DNA from: Kaistella polysaccharea
GTDB taxonomy: Bacteria; Bacteroidota; Bacteroidia; Flavobacteriales; Weeksellaceae
Reading direction: 5' to 3'
DNA: 64,000 nucleotides
Assembly: GCF_020410745.1 (NCBI RefSeq)
Contig: NZ_CP084528.1
Span: 434,001-498,000, forward strand
Positions 26,728 through 34,637 of the stretch are shown piece after piece. Each line of letters begins with the position of its first letter. Position 1 is the first letter of the stretch. The notes below the pieces were generated by a model. The model did no database searches, had not been told where the DNA came from, and saw only the letters and a program-made list of their open reading frames with translations. Position numbers and translations under genes: made by a program.

Positions 26728-27495
26728 CTATTTACTGAAATTTAAGGGGTATTTCACTTTATAAAAAGAATCGATATCGGCCACCAATGAACCAACCGCT
26801 AACTCCGCTTTAATCGAAAGTGGAATGTGATTGCGGTCATTACTTACATATAAAATAACGCCTTCTTTATCTTTAAATACACGCCCGCTAATAACTTGCG
26901 GAACAATTTTCAAACTGTTGATATAGCCAAATTTTGTTTTAATGTTTTCCGTTCCTACTACTTTCAGCTGGAAAGGAAACATTTCATCATCAATCCAAAT
27001 GTTCATCTTTTTGATGGTTCCTACTTTTAATTCATCTTCATCTAAACTTCTTAAATAGTAAAATGCAGACAACATATCCTGAATTCCTTTAACGGATTTT
27101 ACAACGGTTGTTGAATTTTTTTCCTTGTCGGTGAGCAAAAGAGTTTGATTGTTGTGATTAAATACGGTTTCAAAATGTTGCGTATAATTCCCTTCTTTTA
27201 CATTTCGTACATAAAAACTGGGTAATCCAGTGGAGTAATTGATAAAACTTTCGTAGTTATCTTCTACTTTAAAAAATGCGCGCACCGCTCCTGTTGTTCT
27301 ACCATAGCCTTTCACATAAAAGTGAGGTTGCCCTTTATATGTCGTTTTCAATGTCGTTAAACTTGCGGTACCGGCGTTAAGTAATCCATAATGGATTCTA
27401 TATCGAAGAACTTCACCAGACTGAATATCATTTAGCTTCTGGCCGTACGTATGAGAGAGTAAAATAAGGCCGAAGAACAAAAAAATCTTTTTCAT
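26728..27495 (-). CDS. DUF3108 domain secreted protein
   Basis: 255 residues beginning MKKIFLFFGLILLSHTYG, a Sec signal peptide; an alternative ATG lies six bases earlier. The mature part shows the DUF3108 pattern: GEVLRYRIHYGLLNAGTA at the start, FKVEDNYESFINYSTGLPS in the middle, and a C-terminal region with IPLSIKAEL. DUF3108 folds as a beta-sandwich and is found in periplasmic or outer-membrane-associated proteins of unknown function. Confidence 0.8.
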   Translation of the reverse strand: MKKIFLFFGLILLSHTYGQKLNDIQSGEVLRYRIHYGLLNAGTASLTTLKTTYKGQPHFYVKGYGRTTGAVRAFFKVEDNYESFINYSTGLPSFYVRNVKEGNYTQHFETVFNHNNQTLLLTDKEKNSTTVVKSVKGIQDMLSAFYYLRSLDEDELKVGTIKKMNIWIDDEMFPFQLKVVGTENIKTKFGYINSLKIVPQVISGRVFKDKEGVILYVSNDRNHIPLSIKAELAVGSLVADIDSFYKVKYPLNFSK

Positions 27496-27602
27496 GGTCA
27501 TGCATTTGCAAATTATTTGCCATACTGCAGAAATTTAGAAATGTGGACGAAACTCTATGAGAATAATCATTTATGCAGCGCTTAAGATTCTTTTAATTTT
27601 CG

Positions 27603-27610
27603 TAAATTTG
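27603..27610 (+). promoter_or_regulatory. -7 promoter box fixing the ferredoxin reductase start
   Basis: TAAATTTG matches TAnnTTTG. It overlaps the GTG at 27610 that would open a longer frame, so translation must begin downstream, at the ATG at 27637. Confidence 0.65.
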
Positions 27611-27636
27611 TGCCATTATTCTCTAAAAAATTTTTA

Positions 27637-28689
27637 ATGATTACAACTGATATATTGATTATAGGAGCTGGTCCGACGGGACTTTTTACAGTTTTTGAAG
27701 CCGGTTTACTAAAATTAAAATGTCACCTCATCGACGCTCTTCCGCAGCCAGGTGGTCAATTAACTGAACTTTACCCTAAAAAACCCATTTTTGATATTCC
27801 AGGATTCCCCGCAATAAATGCAGGTGCATTGGTTGATAATTTAATGGAACAAATTAAGCAGTTTCAGCCTGGTTTTACATTAGGCGAAACCGCACAAACA
27901 TTGACCAAACTTGAGGACGGAACTTTCGAAGTCATCACCAATAAAGGAACTGTACATCATGCTAAAGCGGTCGCGATTGCAGGCGGATTAGGAACTTTTG
28001 AGCCGAGAAAACCTGTACTGGACAACTTGTCAGCTTATGAGGAAAATGGGGTGGAGTATTTTATAAAAGAACCTGAGCATTTGCGTAATAAAAAAGTAGT
28101 GATCGCTGGAGGTGGTGACTCCGCTTTAGACTGGAGTATTTTCTTGGCAGATATCGCCAGTGAAGTAACTTTGATTCATCGACGTAATGAATTCCGTGGA
28201 GCATTGGATTCTGTAGAAAAAGTTCAGGCGTTGAAAGATCAGGGAAAAATACACATGATGACTCCGGCAGAAGTAAGAGGTTTGAAAGGCGACGGAAAAC
28301 TGAGCGCCATCACCATTGAAAAAGAAGGGGAAATTTTCGATCTCGAAACCGATTATTTTATTCCACTTTTTGGTTTAACTCCAAAATTGGGAGATATTGC
28401 CAATTGGGGTTTAGAAATTGAAAAAAATGCAATTGTTGTAAATAACGCTCTGGATTATCAAACGAATATTCCTGGAGTTTACGCCATTGGAGATGTTAAC
28501 ACCTATCCTGGGAAATTAAAACTGATTTTATGTGGTTTTCACGAAGCTACATTGATGTGTCAAAGTGTTTACAACATGCTGAATCCTGGTAAAAAGTTCG
28601 TCTTAAAATATACCACCGTGAGCGGAATCGATGGTTTTGACGGAAGTCGCAAGGAAGCAGAGAAAGCAGTGGTAATGAAAATTGACTAA
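27637..28689 (+). CDS. Thioredoxin-reductase-like ferredoxin-NADP reductase (type 2 FNR)
   Basis: 350 residues. FAD-binding GAGPTGLFTVFEAGL is at the N-terminus, PQPGGQLTELYPKKPIFDIPGFP is the type-2 FNR block (quoted in part as GGQLTELYP), and the NADP-binding GGGDSALDWSIFLAD lies in the middle. GVYAIGDVNTYPGKLKLILC closes the FAD site. There is no CxxC active site, so it is a ferredoxin/flavodoxin-NADP reductase and not thioredoxin reductase. A 2Fe-2S ferredoxin gene follows by 41 bp on the same strand, which provides the likely partner. Confidence 0.92.
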   Translation: MITTDILIIGAGPTGLFTVFEAGLLKLKCHLIDALPQPGGQLTELYPKKPIFDIPGFPAINAGALVDNLMEQIKQFQPGFTLGETAQTLTKLEDGTFEVITNKGTVHHAKAVAIAGGLGTFEPRKPVLDNLSAYEENGVEYFIKEPEHLRNKKVVIAGGGDSALDWSIFLADIASEVTLIHRRNEFRGALDSVEKVQALKDQGKIHMMTPAEVRGLKGDGKLSAITIEKEGEIFDLETDYFIPLFGLTPKLGDIANWGLEIEKNAIVVNNALDYQTNIPGVYAIGDVNTYPGKLKLILCGFHEATLMCQSVYNMLNPGKKFVLKYTTVSGIDGFDGSRKEAEKAVVMKID

Positions 28690-28692
28690 TAA

Positions 28693-28727
28693 AGAGGAAG
28701 TAAAAAGTAAAAAGAATCAAGTACAAG
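28693..28727. repeat. Heptad-periodic repeat relic inside the FNR-ferredoxin intergenic gap
   Basis: The 41-bp gap is almost entirely heptamers of the type AAAAGTA, AAAAGAA and TCAAGTA in a constant 7-base register. This is the same pattern as at 4922, 43831, 44271 and 62818. Confidence 0.6.
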
Positions 28728-28730
28728 ACA

Positions 28731-29063
28731 ATGCAGGACATTACGCTCAAAATTACTGACCGAAACGGAGATTTACATGAAGTGGTTGCGCCCACCGATA
28801 TGTCGATGAATTTGATGGAAGTTATCCGGTCTTACGAATTGGCAGAAGAAGGTACAATTGGTGTTTGTGGCGGAATGGCGATGTGTGCATCATGCCAGGT
28901 TTATGTGGTGGAAGGTTCAGATAAACTGACCGAAATGGGCGCTGAAGAAGACGCGATGCTGAGTGAAGCATTTTATGTTCAGGAGAACAGCAGACTTGGC
29001 TGTCAGATACATATTACAGAAGATATTGACGGTTTAGAAGTTGCCATTGCACCGTATCCATAA
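28731..29063 (+). CDS. 2Fe-2S ferredoxin (adrenodoxin type)
   Basis: 110 residues. Ligands are Cys46, Cys52, Cys55 and Cys91, in the C-x5-C-x2-C...C pattern (GVCGGMAMCASCQVYV, then SRLGCQI) of vertebrate-type/ISC ferredoxins. No additional domain is present. It is very probably the electron acceptor or donor of the adjacent FNR. Downstream users could include cytochromes P450 or Fe-S assembly, but none is encoded nearby. A terminator follows. Confidence 0.93.
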   Translation: MQDITLKITDRNGDLHEVVAPTDMSMNLMEVIRSYELAEEGTIGVCGGMAMCASCQVYVVEGSDKLTEMGAEEDAMLSEAFYVQENSRLGCQIHITEDIDGLEVAIAPYP

Positions 29064-29092
29064 AGGAAATCGTTTTTACTAAAAGTTTAAAG

Positions 29093-29124
29093 GGAAGGAA
29101 ATTGAGGTTTTCTTCCTTTTTTAT
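29093..29124 (+). terminator. Intrinsic terminator after the ferredoxin gene
   Basis: GGAAGGAAA pairs with TTTTCTTCC (one G-T wobble), loop TTGAGG, followed by TTTTTTATTTT. Confidence 0.75.
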
Positions 29125-29161
29125 TTTCAGTCCCTAAATCGGAATTGAGCAATACTTTTAT

Positions 29162-29169
29162 TATCTTTA
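29162..29169 (+). promoter_or_regulatory. Near-consensus -7 box of the P-type ATPase gene
   Basis: TATCTTTA lies 19 bp before the ATG at 29189. An initiation at the TTG at 29171 would sit at or before the expected transcription start. Confidence 0.45.
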
Positions 29170-29188
29170 GTTGACAAATATTCAACGT

Positions 29189-31708
29189 ATGTTTTTTCAT
29201 ATTCCCGAACATTTAAAAGGTTTAACGGACGAAGAAGTTCAACGCTCTCATCAGAAATTTGGTTATAATCAAATGAAGCAAATTGAGAAAAGCAGTTGGC
29301 TGAAATTGCTATTCGACATCTTGCGCGAACCGATGTTGATTTTATTAATCATCATTGCAATTATTTATCTGGCTGTTGGAAATTACGGTGAGGCACTCTT
29401 CATGTTGGCGGCGATAATTCTAGTTTCCGGGATTTCTTTTTATCAGGACAATAGAAGTCAGAAAGCGCTGGAAGAATTAGAAAAACTCAACGAACCTTTA
29501 AGCCGAGTCATCAGAAATTCAAAGATTGTAGAAATTCCTACGCACGAAATTGCAGTTGGAGATCTGTGTATTACTGAGGAAGGAAAAATGATCAATGCCG
29601 ATGGAAAAATCGTTCATAGCAATGATTTCTCTGTGAATGAATCCTCACTTACGGGTGAAAGTTTTTCTGTCTTTAAAGATAATACTTCGGAAGATCGGCA
29701 GGTTTACAATGGAACTTCCACCGTTTCTGGTCTGGCTGTTTTTGAAGTCGAACATATTGGTAAAGAAACCAAACTTGGTAAAATTGGTGAATCTATTTCC
29801 GCCATAAAAGATGAAAAATCTCCTCTACAAAAGCAGATTGAGCAGTTTTTGAAATACATGGCGATTATAGGAGTCACCGTTTTCCTTTTAGTTTGTGCCG
29901 TTAATTATTACCATACCCGAAATATTGTTGATTCCTTATTAAATGGATTGACTTTGGCAATGTCGATTTTGCCTGAAGAAATTCCCGTTGCTTTTACAAC
30001 CTTCATGGCTCTCGGCGCCTGGAAATTAATGCGGGACGGCATCATTATTAAAAAAAGTAATATCGTTGAAACCTTAGGAAGTGCCACGGTTATTTGCACT
30101 GATAAAACGGGAACTATAACGGAAAATTCCATGCATCTAAAAGCCGTTTATGATTTTAGAGGTGACAAAGTTTTTAATGACCAGCAATTTAATGACGAAT
30201 CGGTGACAGAACTGATCCAATATGCGATGTGGAGTAGTGAGCCCGTTCCTTTTGACCCGATGGAAAAATCCCTTCATCAGGTTTACGGCGAAACTCAAAA
30301 AGTAGATCTTCGTCCGGAATTTGAGATGTTTCATGAATATCCATTAGATGGAAAACCACCGATGATGACGCATCTTTTTAAAAATGAAAAAGGCGAACGA
30401 ATCATTGCGGCAAAAGGTGCTCCTGAAGCCATCATTAATGTTTGTCAACTTTCTGAAGAAGATCAGATTAAAATCAGAAAAGAAATTGATGAGTTTGGAA
30501 AGCAAGGGTATCGACTTTTAGGAATTGCTAAATCAAACTTTCAAGGAGATGATTTTCCAAAAAAACAACAGGATATTCAGTTTGAATTTTTGGGAATGGT
30601 GGTTTTCTACGATCCGCCAAAGAAAGGAATCGACGAAGTTTTTAGAAAATTTAAAGAAGCCGGAATTAAGATAAAAGTAATCACCGGAGATAATGCTCAA
30701 ACAACAAAAAGTATCGCTTTACAAGCCGGAATTAGAGGAGTTTCAAATCCAGTTAATGGTGTTGAAATCAGTCATCTGAGCGAAGAAGAATTAATGAAAG
30801 TAGTCGATCAAAAAGTATTGTTTACCAGAATGTTTCCGGAAGCAAAACTTTGCGTCATTAATGCTTTAAAAAAGAATAATGAAGTAGTAGTCATGCTTGG
30901 CGATGGCGTTAATGATGGACCAGCCTTAAAAGCCGCACACATCGGAGTTGCGATGGGCGAGAAAGGAACTGAAATCGCAAAAGCCGCTGCAGTAGTTATT
31001 TTGACAAATGATGATTTGGGAAAATTAGTGACTGCGATTGCGGCCGGACGTAGGATTTATACCAACATTAAAAAAGCAGTTCAGTATATTATTTCGATTC
31101 ATATTCCAATTATTCTGACGGTTTCCTTGCCCTTATTTTTAGGTTGGGCTTTTCCCCAAATTTTTACGCCGGTTCACGTTATATTTTTAGAATTGGTGAT
31201 GGGTCCAACCTGTTCCATCGTTTATGAAAATGAACCGATGGAAAAGAATACGATGACGCAAAAACCGCGGCCAATGTCGGAAACCTTCCTAACGATGAGG
31301 GAATTGATCATCAGTATTATTCAGGGATTAGTGATTACCGCCGGAGTTCTGTTCATTTACCAGTTAACGTATAGAAATGGAGGTAATGAAGTTATGACGA
31401 GATCGATGGTTTTTACCACTTTAATTTTCGCGAATATCTTACTGAGTTTTGCGAACAGATCGTTTTACTATACGATGTTTGAAAGTTTCAGGAATAAGAA
31501 CAATCTTTTAATTTATATTACTTTAGGAACCTTAGGTATGTTAATGATTATGCTGTATGTTGGTCCGGTTACTCAATTCTTTAAGTTGAACTCATTGAAT
31601 CTGAACCAACTTTTAACGGCAGGTTCTGCAGCAATTATTTCGGTCATGTGGTTTGAAATCTATAAACTGTTAAAGAGGATATTTAATAGTAAGAAAGATG
31701 AAATTTAA
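29189..31708 (+). CDS. Cation-translocating P-type ATPase (P2-like)
   Basis: 839 residues. A cation-ATPase N-terminal domain (GLTDEEVQRSHQKFGYN), actuator loop VNESSLTGES, phosphorylation site CTDKTGTITEN (Asp near 303), GDGVNDGPALKAAHIGVAMG (near 570) and about ten TM helices are all present. M4 carries LPEEIPVAF, which retains the PE of Ca-ATPases. The M6 segment reads FLELVMGPTCSIVYENEP instead of the NxxTD motif of SERCA-type pumps, so calcium cannot be assumed. The start at 29189 is preferred over a TTG at 29171. It is monocistronic. Confidence 0.88.
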   Translation: MFFHIPEHLKGLTDEEVQRSHQKFGYNQMKQIEKSSWLKLLFDILREPMLILLIIIAIIYLAVGNYGEALFMLAAIILVSGISFYQDNRSQKALEELEKLNEPLSRVIRNSKIVEIPTHEIAVGDLCITEEGKMINADGKIVHSNDFSVNESSLTGESFSVFKDNTSEDRQVYNGTSTVSGLAVFEVEHIGKETKLGKIGESISAIKDEKSPLQKQIEQFLKYMAIIGVTVFLLVCAVNYYHTRNIVDSLLNGLTLAMSILPEEIPVAFTTFMALGAWKLMRDGIIIKKSNIVETLGSATVICTDKTGTITENSMHLKAVYDFRGDKVFNDQQFNDESVTELIQYAMWSSEPVPFDPMEKSLHQVYGETQKVDLRPEFEMFHEYPLDGKPPMMTHLFKNEKGERIIAAKGAPEAIINVCQLSEEDQIKIRKEIDEFGKQGYRLLGIAKSNFQGDDFPKKQQDIQFEFLGMVVFYDPPKKGIDEVFRKFKEAGIKIKVITGDNAQTTKSIALQAGIRGVSNPVNGVEISHLSEEELMKVVDQKVLFTRMFPEAKLCVINALKKNNEVVVMLGDGVNDGPALKAAHIGVAMGEKGTEIAKAAAVVILTNDDLGKLVTAIAAGRRIYTNIKKAVQYIISIHIPIILTVSLPLFLGWAFPQIFTPVHVIFLELVMGPTCSIVYENEPMEKNTMTQKPRPMSETFLTMRELIISIIQGLVITAGVLFIYQLTYRNGGNEVMTRSMVFTTLIFANILLSFANRSFYYTMFESFRNKNNLLIYITLGTLGMLMIMLYVGPVTQFFKLNSLNLNQLLTAGSAAIISVMWFEIYKLLKRIFNSKKDEI

Positions 31709-31782
31709 TTCGCGTTCGACTACCTTTTTTAAGTGGAATTTAAATCAAGATTTTTTTAATAATTTTATATAAAATACGAATC

Positions 31783-32559
31783 ATGAAAATCGCAACTTAT
31801 AATGTAAATGGAGTAAACGGTCGACTGCCGGTTCTTATAAAATGGCTCAGTGAAGAAAAACCTGATGTCGTTTGTTTGCAGGAATTGAAAGCTCCGCAAG
31901 AAAAATTCCCTGAAGCAGAAATTTTAGAAGCAGGTTATCATGCTGTTTGGGTCGGACAAAAAAGTTGGAATGGAGTTGCGATCTTAACGAAAACGCAAAA
32001 AGCAACAGTTGTCAGAACTGCCTTACCAGGCGATGAAACCGACGAACAAAGCCGTTACTTAGAAGTGAAGATGAATGATTTAACAATCGTTTGTGTTTAC
32101 GTACCTAACGGAAATCCAACTCCCGGTGAGAAATATGATTATAAATTGAGATGGTTGGAAAGACTGGATGCTCAGGCAGAACTTTTAATAAGTTCGGGAA
32201 AACCGGTCATCATCACGGGAGATTTTAATATTATTCCAACGGAGAATGATGTTTATAAACCGGAAAAATATAAAAAAGACGCTCTTTTTCTACCTGAAGT
32301 TCGGACTTCTTTTCAGAATTTAATTGCGCAAGGTTGGACCGATGGTTTGCGCCATCTTTATCCCGAAGAAACAATTTATACTTTTTACGATTATTTCAGA
32401 AAAGCCTACGAAAGGAATGCCGGAATGCGGATCGATCATTTTCTGCTTTCTCCTGATATTTTACCTCATTTAAAAAATGGTGGAGTAGATAAGGAAGTTC
32501 GCGGCTGGGAAAAATCAAGTGATCATGTTCCGACGTGGATTGAGTTGGAGAACATTTAG
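31783..32559 (+). CDS. xth: Exodeoxyribonuclease III (AP endonuclease)
   Basis: 258 residues, the size of the single-domain ExoA/Xth family. The metal-dependent phosphodiesterase motifs are TYNVNGVNGRLP, CLQELKAP (Glu), VYVPNG, ITGDFNIIP (Asp-Asn), MRIDHFLLS and the terminal SSDHVPTW (Asp-His). It cleaves DNA at abasic sites and removes 3' blocking groups. A terminator separates it from the convergent topoisomerase gene. Confidence 0.95.
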   Translation: MKIATYNVNGVNGRLPVLIKWLSEEKPDVVCLQELKAPQEKFPEAEILEAGYHAVWVGQKSWNGVAILTKTQKATVVRTALPGDETDEQSRYLEVKMNDLTIVCVYVPNGNPTPGEKYDYKLRWLERLDAQAELLISSGKPVIITGDFNIIPTENDVYKPEKYKKDALFLPEVRTSFQNLIAQGWTDGLRHLYPEETIYTFYDYFRKAYERNAGMRIDHFLLSPDILPHLKNGGVDKEVRGWEKSSDHVPTWIELENI

Positions 32560-32587
32560 TTCCTGATCTTTCACATAAAACCAAAAA

Positions 32588-32612
32588 AAATCTCTTTTTT
32601 AAAAGAGATTTT
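32588..32612 (+). terminator. Bidirectional intrinsic terminator
   Basis: AAATCTCTTTT pairs with AAAAGAGATTT with a minimal loop and A/T-rich flanks. It lies between convergent xth and topoisomerase IB genes. Confidence 0.75.
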
Positions 32613-32654
32613 ATATTTTCAAAAATTGAAGTTTGGTGTTTTTTCTGAAATCTT

Positions 32655-33779
32655 CTAAATGGTTGGTTTTTCTGTTTTCAAAATTTTCATGACGATAAGT
32701 TCTTCTTTGGTCAGTCCAGATTTTCCGTCATCAACTTCAAGGTCATCCAATTCTTCAAGGTATTTAGTGATGGAATTGTTTTCATATAAATTAATCATGA
32801 GCGGATGAATATAGTATTTTCTACACACCGTACTCGTATTTCCCAGTTCACAAGCCACGAGTTCTATCGCTTGTTTTATTTTAGATTTCTGAGTTAATTT
32901 TTCTTCAGGATCGGTGGCAGCGTCAATTTCTCTAAAGGCAATTAATGCATTTACGGTTCCAGACCATGTTCGGAAATCTTTTGCTGTAAAATCTTCACCA
33001 CTAATTTCTTTTATGTATTCGTTTACCATTCCGCTTTCTATAGCATGGCGCTTCCCATCTTCATCGTAATATTGAAATAATTCCTTACCAGGAATGTCGC
33101 GACAGTTTTTAACCGCCTTTGCAAGTTTTCGATTTTTGAGGTCGATATCATGGTAAATTCCTTTTTTACCTTTGAAAGAAAATTTAATTTTCTGTCCCGT
33201 AATATCAACATGTTTGTCCTTCAAAGTCGTCAGGCCAAATGATCCATAAAGTTTTTCATATATATTATTTCCAATCCGAATATTGGTGCGTTCCATCAAA
33301 CTGACAACCAGCGCCAAAACTTTCTTCTTATCTAGATTTCTACGAGATAAATCCTTTTCCAGTTGCAGGCGAATAACAGGTAATGTTTCCCCGAATTGCA
33401 GCATTCGGTAAAATTTTGTATGATTTCTCAAAGCATTCCAAACGGGATGATAGCGGTATTGTTTCCGTCTTTTCGCATCAATTCCCGTAGCTTGTAAATG
33501 GCCGTTTTGTAAGGCACAAATCCACACGTCTTCCCAGGCAGGAGGAATTGCAAGCTTTTTAATTCGCTGCAATTCTTCCTTGTCTTTAATGCGTTCATCT
33601 CCCAGAAAATAAAAAAAATTCTTTCCTCTTTTCTTGCGCAAAATACCGTCAATTTCACTATCATTTGTATAAACCAGTTTTACTGCTTTTGCAGATTTTA
33701 CTGGGTCCTTCATGATTTTAATAATTTTTGCCGGACTTATTTTCGCGATGAGATCTACGCTGGGAATATCTGTGTTCAT
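32655..33779 (-). CDS. DNA topoisomerase IB (poxvirus/bacterial type)
   Basis: 374 residues, the length of bacterial TopIB enzymes. The N-terminal domain includes KRGKNFFYFL and the IPPAWEDVWIC block. The catalytic domain carries RRKQYRYH, VSLMERTNIRIGN, FRTWSGTVNA and the active-site tyrosine in STVCRKYYIHP (second Tyr, near 317). It relaxes supercoils through a 3'-phosphotyrosyl intermediate. A 54-aa lipoprotein gene ends three bases before its start codon, so the two are almost certainly cotranscribed. Confidence 0.93.
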   Translation of the reverse strand: MNTDIPSVDLIAKISPAKIIKIMKDPVKSAKAVKLVYTNDSEIDGILRKKRGKNFFYFLGDERIKDKEELQRIKKLAIPPAWEDVWICALQNGHLQATGIDAKRRKQYRYHPVWNALRNHTKFYRMLQFGETLPVIRLQLEKDLSRRNLDKKKVLALVVSLMERTNIRIGNNIYEKLYGSFGLTTLKDKHVDITGQKIKFSFKGKKGIYHDIDLKNRKLAKAVKNCRDIPGKELFQYYDEDGKRHAIESGMVNEYIKEISGEDFTAKDFRTWSGTVNALIAFREIDAATDPEEKLTQKSKIKQAIELVACELGNTSTVCRKYYIHPLMINLYENNSITKYLEELDDLEVDDGKSGLTKEELIVMKILKTEKPTI

Positions 33780-33782
33780 TTG

Positions 33783-33947
33783 CTAATTTTTACCCCGGGT
33801 AAATAACCAGATAATTACGGCGATAACTGCACCTATTAAAAAGAATGCCCACCACATACCGGCTTTAAAAATGGTACCAATGGCATCACATCCAGTTAAT
33901 GTAAATAGTGCAAAAATAGCTAATGTTAGAAAGGTGAACTTTTTCAT
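33783..33947 (-). CDS. Small lipoprotein (54 aa) with membrane helix
   Basis: A short gene missed by length filters. The reverse strand reads ATG at 33947 to TAG at 33783. The product begins MKKFTFLTLAIFALFTLTGC, a textbook lipoprotein signal with Cys20, followed by DAIGTIFKAG. A second hydrophobic helix (MWWAFFLIGAVIAVIIWLF) and a basic end (TRGKN) finish the protein. The stop is 3 bp from the topoisomerase IB start. Similar tiny lipoproteins occur in Flavobacteriia, from memory; the function is unknown. Membrane location is inferred from the sequence. Confidence 0.8.
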   Translation of the reverse strand: MKKFTFLTLAIFALFTLTGCDAIGTIFKAGMWWAFFLIGAVIAVIIWLFTRGKN

Positions 33948-33981
33948 AATGTTAAAATTTTAATGTTTATAATGTTTTAAA

Positions 33982-34419
33982 TTAAACTCTCTGGTGATCG
34001 GGACGCCAGTTGGTTATTGATTTTTTGATCTCATCTCCGCTTATATTTTCGGTAAGTGCCTTTTCTAAAAGAATAGAAAATTCATCATCATATGCGAATC
34101 GAAGTGCTGCGATCTGACCGAAAGAAAGTTTGTTTTCGACATCATCAGATCTTTTTCCAAAGATTTCAAAATACCTCTGTTTAAATTCAAGGCGTATAAT
34201 TCGATCCTGATTTCCCAACGCGTAGTGCTGCCTAAGCATTAATGTTAAATAAATAAAAAGAAAAATAATAACTGAAAATAAGGTCCAGATTAACTCGTTG
34301 GATTCATCAGTTAAGATCTTACGAATACCTAAAATAAATAAAAATCCGAGAATGGGCAGAAAGATAAAATGGTGCGGTGGATAGAATTTTCGATGGTTTT
34401 TGTAGTTTTGATTTTGCAT
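33982..34419 (-). CDS. DUF6526-type membrane protein
   Basis: 145 residues. The N-terminus YKNHRKFYPPHHFIFLPILGF is followed by two TM helices (about 17-35 and 45-63). A cytoplasmic domain then carries RLEFKQRYFEIFG and LSFGQIAALRFA. The HRKFYPPHHF start and RQHYALGNQDR are features I associate with DUF6526. It lies 34 bp upstream of the 54-aa lipoprotein gene on the same strand, so all three minus-strand genes here may form one unit. The function is unknown. Confidence 0.72.
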   Translation of the reverse strand: MQNQNYKNHRKFYPPHHFIFLPILGFLFILGIRKILTDESNELIWTLFSVIIFLFIYLTLMLRQHYALGNQDRIIRLEFKQRYFEIFGKRSDDVENKLSFGQIAALRFAYDDEFSILLEKALTENISGDEIKKSITNWRPDHQRV

Positions 34420-34564
34420 TTTTTAAGCACATCAAATTATTAACCATACTGCATTACTTCGCTGAAAAAAAGTAATATTTGAATGTCTTTTAGAACTATT
34501 ATTTTAAATTAAGCCGAATTATTAGTTTAAATTTGAGCTGGTATTCATCAAAACTAAATAAAAA

Positions 34565-34620
34565 AACCGTTACTGATTGTTAGATAAATACCTAATTATC
34601 AGTAACGGTTTATATTTTTT
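34565..34620 (-). terminator. Long-loop intrinsic terminator after the M28 peptidase gene
   Basis: A 13-bp perfect stem (AACCGTTACTGAT with ATCAGTAACGGTT) encloses 20 bases and has a T-run on the minus-strand exit side. Confidence 0.75.
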
Positions 34621-34637
34621 CTTCCTAAAAATACGTC

